Below are positions 27,781-28,801 of a DNA stretch of 28,801 bases, piece by piece. The position numbers and the translations under genes were made by a program. Source of the stretch: Hydnum rufescens UP504 (Eukaryota > Basidiomycota > Agaricomycetes > Cantharellales > Hydnaceae); NCBI GenBank assembly GCA_014904985.1, contig MU129048.1, positions 5,236 through 34,036 of the forward strand, in the 5' to 3' direction. A model generated the notes under the pieces. That model was not told the origin of the DNA. It saw nothing but the letters and a program-made list of their open reading frames with translations, and ran no database searches. How positions within the stretch are numbered: the first letter of the stretch is position 1; each line of letters opens with the position of its first letter.

Positions 27781-28485
27781 TGGCATGATTAACTGTAAGG
27801 GGCTCTTGATGTTTAGGATTATAGTCACATTTCAGTTTAAGTCCAGCTGCAAATATTTTGGCTGCTCCATGTGCTGACCCAAGGAAGTCTGAGTGTTATT
27901 TCAACTTTTTGATTGAGTACTTTCTTTGCCTATTTCTTTATCTTCACATGCTTCTTGAAACTCTGTGGTAAAACAATATGCTTGGAGGATTCTTTGGGAT
28001 TCATTTCTCAGGTAGTGCCATTTCTATGTCTATTGTTTCCTCTGGGAGTGGTCCAGCCTTTTTAGGAGCAGGTTTTTCTGTTATTGGTTCCTTTATTACT
28101 GAGGAGGGCAATATTCCTGGAGGATGAGTTTGCTGCAGAGGATTTTCTGGGGCTGCTTGTTTTGTTCTGAGGTTTGGTTGATTAACTGGAGTTTTAGCAG
28201 GTGTCTGGCTGCATGGGGTACTTCAACATACATTTGATTTTTAGGGTGTTGCGTGGTTTTATCTCCCATTGGATTGTGACAATTATCTGGTTTGCTTGTT
28301 TTGGTTGCTGTGCAGATATAAATGGCCTGCTGCTATCACATATGAATGTGTTCTAAAGGGTGACAATCCATTTTTGTCAACAATCATGAATTGCTCCATT
28401 GTTCGTTGATGGGTTGATTCCTCCCCTAATTCATTTTTATGTCATCCACTATGGCTTGTTTGATTCCTCCCTTTCCAGCTATTAC
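27781..28485 (-). pseudogene. Gag-to-protease spacer of the Gypsy element, decayed
   Basis: Minus-strand pieces fit the region between the Gag zinc knuckle and protease: VIAGKGGIKQAIVDDIKMN just after the Gag frame; Gln/Asn/Pro-rich sequence; KKVLNQKVEIT and, in another frame, DFLGSAHGAAKIFAAGLKLK, then DYNPKHQEPLTVNHATFKL. Several stops and shifts occur. No protease DTG or reverse transcriptase motif was found before the integrase linker begins. Confidence 0.5.
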
Positions 28486-28801
28486 TCATGGTAATTGTGT
28501 ATCATCCATCTTCACAAGCCTTCCTTCAATAGAGTATTTGATAATTCCTTGATGGACCATAGCTTGGGCATCTGGACAGTTCTTCATTCCAACATTATGT
28601 GCTCCTGTTTTATCACAGAACCAGCAAAGGGTTGTACCAGCTGATGCATTAGGACCTTGGGAATGATTAGGTCCAAGTGGTTGATTATTTGGATAGGTAG
28701 CTGGGCTTCCTTGAATCCGCATTTCTGAATGACAAGGTTGTGTATATGGGTTTGGAGCTTGCCCCTTTTGCTGTGATTGTGCCATGAATATTTTCATTTC
28801 A
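28486..28801 (-). pseudogene. Ty3/Gypsy Gag C-terminus with zinc knuckle
   Basis: The frame runs off the window's right edge and ends in TGA at 28486-28488. A Gln/Pro/Asn-rich stretch (QQKGQAPNPYTQPCH) is followed by a zinc knuckle of the form C-x2-C-x5-H-x6-C (CWFCDKTGAHNVGMKNC), then HQGIIKYSIEGRLVKMDDTQ and LP before the stop. The TGA is followed in frame by VIAGKGG, and relatives often continue VPR..., so this stop may be a decayed CGA. In the full element this segment binds RNA in the Gag particle. The upstream capsid part lies outside the window. Confidence 0.8.

Overview
The window looks like transposon-rich nuclear DNA of a basidiomycete fungus, most likely an agaricomycete. Three things point there: remnants of KDZ, pogo-like and Tc1/mariner-like (IS630-Tc1-mariner type) transposases and of a Ty3/Gypsy element; introns of about 50-56 nt with GTATGT or GTGTGT donors; and strong loss of CpG with excess TpG/CpA across most of the left and middle. 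I see no intact host gene, tRNA, rRNA or CRISPR array. Almost everything is layered, decayed mobile DNA.

Left part (1-12.3 kb). A truncated coding tail and an unidentified broken frame are followed by array 1 of an unusual intron-like module (2.16-2.87 kb) and the 5' part of an LTR-like repeat, called U here (2.97-3.92 kb). A pogo-like transposase (5.01-7.16 kb) is split by an apparent solo LTR (5.48-6.85 kb). Array 2 (7.70-9.15 kb) is followed by a KDZ transposase fossil (9.19-9.74 kb, minus) and a two-intron Tc1/mariner-like transposase fossil (9.88-11.05 kb, minus). A GGTTTAAACC-rich segment lies between isolated copies of the module's hairpin box (11.08-12.08 kb).

Middle (12.3-20.9 kb). 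A near-perfect inverted repeat with 1.53-kb arms and a 25-nt spacer is built of degenerate units of about 145 bp. Two direct copies of U (15.64-17.68 and 18.43-20.90 kb) follow, with array 3 of the modules between them. U1 carries a 0.5-kb piece of the palindrome. U2 carries a 954-bp solo LTR with a 5-bp target duplication. U contains 160-bp tandem monomers, a TATA box and a cluster of TGASTCA sites.

Right part (20.9-28.8 kb), minus strand. A decayed unidentified split gene is followed by a 56/57-bp minisatellite, an unidentified 538-codon frame broken only by five TGA codons, and a Ty3/Gypsy remnant (gag zinc knuckle and integrase, with reverse transcriptase and RNase H deleted). Its integrase frame is also broken only by TGA, at positions where the family has Arg. 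That fits CGA-to-TGA decay at methylated CpG.

The most novel item is the module family: tandem exon-intron-like units. Each has a splice donor, an internal hairpin whose stem covaries between copies, a CTAAC/CTAAT branch site and a TAG acceptor, and is preceded by a second hairpin box. When CpG decay is undone, that box becomes a 12-bp stem closed by a TTCG loop.
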